DNA from: a virus
DNA length: 64,000 nt
Direction: 5' to 3' (one strand)
Virus record (IMG/VR): IMGVR_UViG_3300037852_000055
Location: 36,045 to 100,044 of that record
Below are positions 62,241 to 64,000 of this stretch, piece by piece. Position 1 is the stretch's first letter; each line of letters starts with the position of its first letter. Made by a program: the position numbers and the translations under genes. The notes below the pieces were generated by a model. The model saw nothing but the letters and a program-made list of their open reading frames with translations. It was not told the origin of the DNA and made no database searches.

Positions 62241-62867
62241 ATGGCACTTGGCAAAACAGCTCAACTTGAATATGGCAGGGAAATACCCTACTTAGATCAA
62301 AAGGACTCATACCTTGGGTCAATCCTTAGGAGAGTCGTGGATGCAGTTAATCAAGTAGCTACTTCCTCTGGTGTTGCTGCTGTGGGTAAAGTAGCTCTCC
62401 CACCTAATGTGGATTCGGTTCAAGTCCAAGGTGCTCAAGCTGGGAACGTGATCACTTGCCCATCAGAAGTTTTGCATTGGACAATTGCCCATAATCAAAC
62501 TGTTAGTAAAAATATTAGGTATTTCTCGGAGATAGATACTACTCCAAACTTTACACAACCTCACGTAGTTGACCACGGTACTTCCCGTACAGGGTTCTTG
62601 ACACTACCAACGTTTTCAAGTGCAGGAGTTAAAACTAATTACTATTTACGAAGTTACGCGCAATACCCAGGATCAGACCCATGCAGGCCAACGGTGGTAG
62701 GTAATCTTACGGGAGCAACACAAATAAACATGGGAGGAACCAGTGTTACTGCCTTACTTCCTTCCACAGGTTCAGGAACAGCAAGTTTTAGTGGTGAGCA
62801 GGGTGGTCAGGGTCTTGGTGCAAACCAACAACGCCCTAAACCTCAACCAAAGAGAAATGTAACTTAG
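62241..62867 (+). CDS. Probable virion protein, 208 aa
   Basis: Starts MALGKTAQLEYGREIPYLDQ. Helical start (LRRVVDAVNQVATSSGVAAV), beta-rich middle, Gly/Gln/Pro-rich tail. Located between the tail nozzle and ejection-like genes. No family recognised. Confidence 0.55.
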   Translation: MALGKTAQLEYGREIPYLDQKDSYLGSILRRVVDAVNQVATSSGVAAVGKVALPPNVDSVQVQGAQAGNVITCPSEVLHWTIAHNQTVSKNIRYFSEIDTTPNFTQPHVVDHGTSRTGFLTLPTFSSAGVKTNYYLRSYAQYPGSDPCRPTVVGNLTGATQINMGGTSVTALLPSTGSGTASFSGEQGGQGLGANQQRPKPQPKRNVT

Positions 62868-62874
62868 GAAGGCA

Positions 62875-63528
62875 ATGATGAACGTTATTTATAAGTTTTG
62901 GTTACAGCAGTTTTTACAAATGATATGCCCAGCCTTCTTGGGTTTAGGTTCTGGCACGTTTTCTGGGCAAGCGTCTAATCAATATAATCAAGCAAACACA
63001 GCTGCTGGTCAGTATGGACAGGGTGCACAAGCTGAGAGTGCTCAGCTCAATCCTTTTTTCTCTCAAGAGATGAAAGCCAAGCATCTCTATGACCCAAATC
63101 AAATAAACGAAATGCTTACGGCGTCCGAAGCAGGAAGCGGGGGAGCTGCTGGTGCACTCACTGGTCAAGCTGGGTTAGAAGCTCAGCGTACTAGAAACGC
63201 CTCTGGGTTTACTAAGTCACTCGATGAGATTGCTAGGGATCAAACCAAAGCATCTGCAGGAACTTCCGAAGGAATTGCCGCTGAAGATATAATGGGAGCA
63301 AAGAAACTAAATCAAGAAGGGGCCGCAGGAATGCAGGGCCTCTATGGTACAAATGTTGGCGCTCAATTGAAAGCCATGGGTCAAGCCAACGAAGACATTG
63401 GTACAGAAATGAAAGCCCAACAGCAAGGGCCAACTTGGTTGCAAGGGTTAAAACAATTTAGCCAAGCAACCGATACTTTGGGCAACATAGCTGGAAATGC
63501 TACTATGATCCCAGGCGTAGACTTTTAA
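62875..63528 (+). CDS. Probable ejection (internal virion) protein, 217 aa
   Basis: A hydrophobic start (VIYKFWLQQFLQMICPAFLG) is followed by Gly/Ala/Gln-rich helical sequence (NQANTAAGQYGQGAQAESAQ; KLNQEGAAGMQGLYGTNVGA). This low-complexity helical build with one hydrophobic end is common in podovirus ejection proteins. Assignment is by composition and position. Confidence 0.45.
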   Translation: MMNVIYKFWLQQFLQMICPAFLGLGSGTFSGQASNQYNQANTAAGQYGQGAQAESAQLNPFFSQEMKAKHLYDPNQINEMLTASEAGSGGAAGALTGQAGLEAQRTRNASGFTKSLDEIARDQTKASAGTSEGIAAEDIMGAKKLNQEGAAGMQGLYGTNVGAQLKAMGQANEDIGTEMKAQQQGPTWLQGLKQFSQATDTLGNIAGNATMIPGVDF

Positions 63529-63546
63529 TTTTACACAGGAGAAAAC

Positions 63547-64000
63547 ATGACTACATCAATGATGAAACGATTGGATACTCCTAAGGGAATCCCTGTGTAT
63601 GATAGAGGAGGAGAAGTTGACACTAAGGGCAAAGAACCCACAGGAATGCACACTAAGAGGGGTGGAAGTGCAGCTACAGGCATGGAAGGGTATAAGCCTG
63701 GGTTTTGGAACAGAGTTAAATACAATGTTCAGCACCCTGAGAATGAAAAGGACAAAACCAAAACTGATCCTAATTTAGAAGAAATGGACAAGGAAAACAC
63801 TAATCAGCCTGACCCTTCTAGACAAAGCCCTATTTACAATCCTTCTACTCCTAATTATGATTCTGGAGGTGAAGTACCTGAGCCAAATAATGAAAAACAG
63901 GTTGACGTAGCCGATGGGCAGCATCAATTAGCTGTGCTCAAAGACGGGGAAAAGGTATTGTCTCCTGAGGAATCCGTTGCGTACAAAGCTGGACAACAAA
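63547..64000 (+). CDS. Virion protein with DRGGEV motifs, partial
   Basis: CACAGGAGAAAAC precedes ATG 63547 (MTTSMMKRLDTPKGIPVYDR). The frame is open to the window edge (151 codons). VYDRGGEVDTKG, NYDSGGEVPEP and DGEKVLSPEESVAYKAG occur; GGEV-type motifs are frequent in disordered phage structural proteins. Function unknown; the C-terminus lies outside the window. Confidence 0.6.
   Translation, partial: MTTSMMKRLDTPKGIPVYDRGGEVDTKGKEPTGMHTKRGGSAATGMEGYKPGFWNRVKYNVQHPENEKDKTKTDPNLEEMDKENTNQPDPSRQSPIYNPSTPNYDSGGEVPEPNNEKQVDVADGQHQLAVLKDGEKVLSPEESVAYKAGQQ

Overview
The window is phage DNA: one contiguous stretch of a tailed, double-stranded DNA phage, or a prophage-like copy of one, with both ends cutting through genes. 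The best host clue is the secreted protein at 15627-16130. Right after its signal peptide it carries LPDAPSA, a sequence I associate with exported proteins of Acidobacteriota. The host call is an inference. The phage is moderately AT-rich and its genes are densely packed, often with ATGA, GTGA or TAATG stop/start overlaps.

Layout. Positions 1-13125 read leftward. They hold many small proteins of unknown function plus a ParB-type nuclease-like protein, a cytidine-deaminase-like protein, a thioredoxin-reductase-like flavoprotein that lacks the redox cysteines, an ADP-ribosyltransferase-like protein and a hexapeptide beta-helix protein. Structured RNA lies between these genes at 2.69-2.79, 7.75-7.88 and 10.27-10.78 kb. 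Positions 13126-14361 are a long non-coding control region. A short rightward block follows at 14.4-16.7 kb and ends at a two-way terminator. Positions 16773-24196 read leftward again and form the replication and nucleotide block: RNase HI, MazG-like pyrophosphohydrolase, adenosylcobalamin-dependent ribonucleotide reductase and family A DNA polymerase. From 24.6 kb everything reads rightward: tRNA-Asn, SprT-like protein, large terminase, portal, histidine phosphatase, scaffold-like protein, major capsid protein, a GroES-like protein, connector and appendage proteins, a glycosyltransferase/epimerase cluster, an 1856-residue tail protein and probable ejection proteins. No tape-measure protein is seen before the window ends, which fits a podovirus-like virion.

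The most unusual content is mobile DNA and RNA structure. The major capsid gene is broken by three ORF-less group I introns (224, 237 and 207 nt). Removing them restores a 449-codon reading frame whose first exon is only six codons. Eight homing-endonuclease genes or remnants of several unrelated families are scattered through the window, two of them flanking the capsid gene. Five endonuclease loci of unlike families (GIY-YIG, GIY-YIG/AP2, endonuclease VII and a decayed chimera) share one type of 5' leader. In it, the loop of a GC-rich hairpin is exactly complementary to the bases just before the Shine-Dalgarno sequence, and the pairs covary from locus to locus. I consider this pseudoknot leader the best candidate for an undescribed system. 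Related RBS-proximal structures precede several non-endonuclease genes (2681, 7733, 10255, 37805), so RNA-level control may be a general strategy of this phage.
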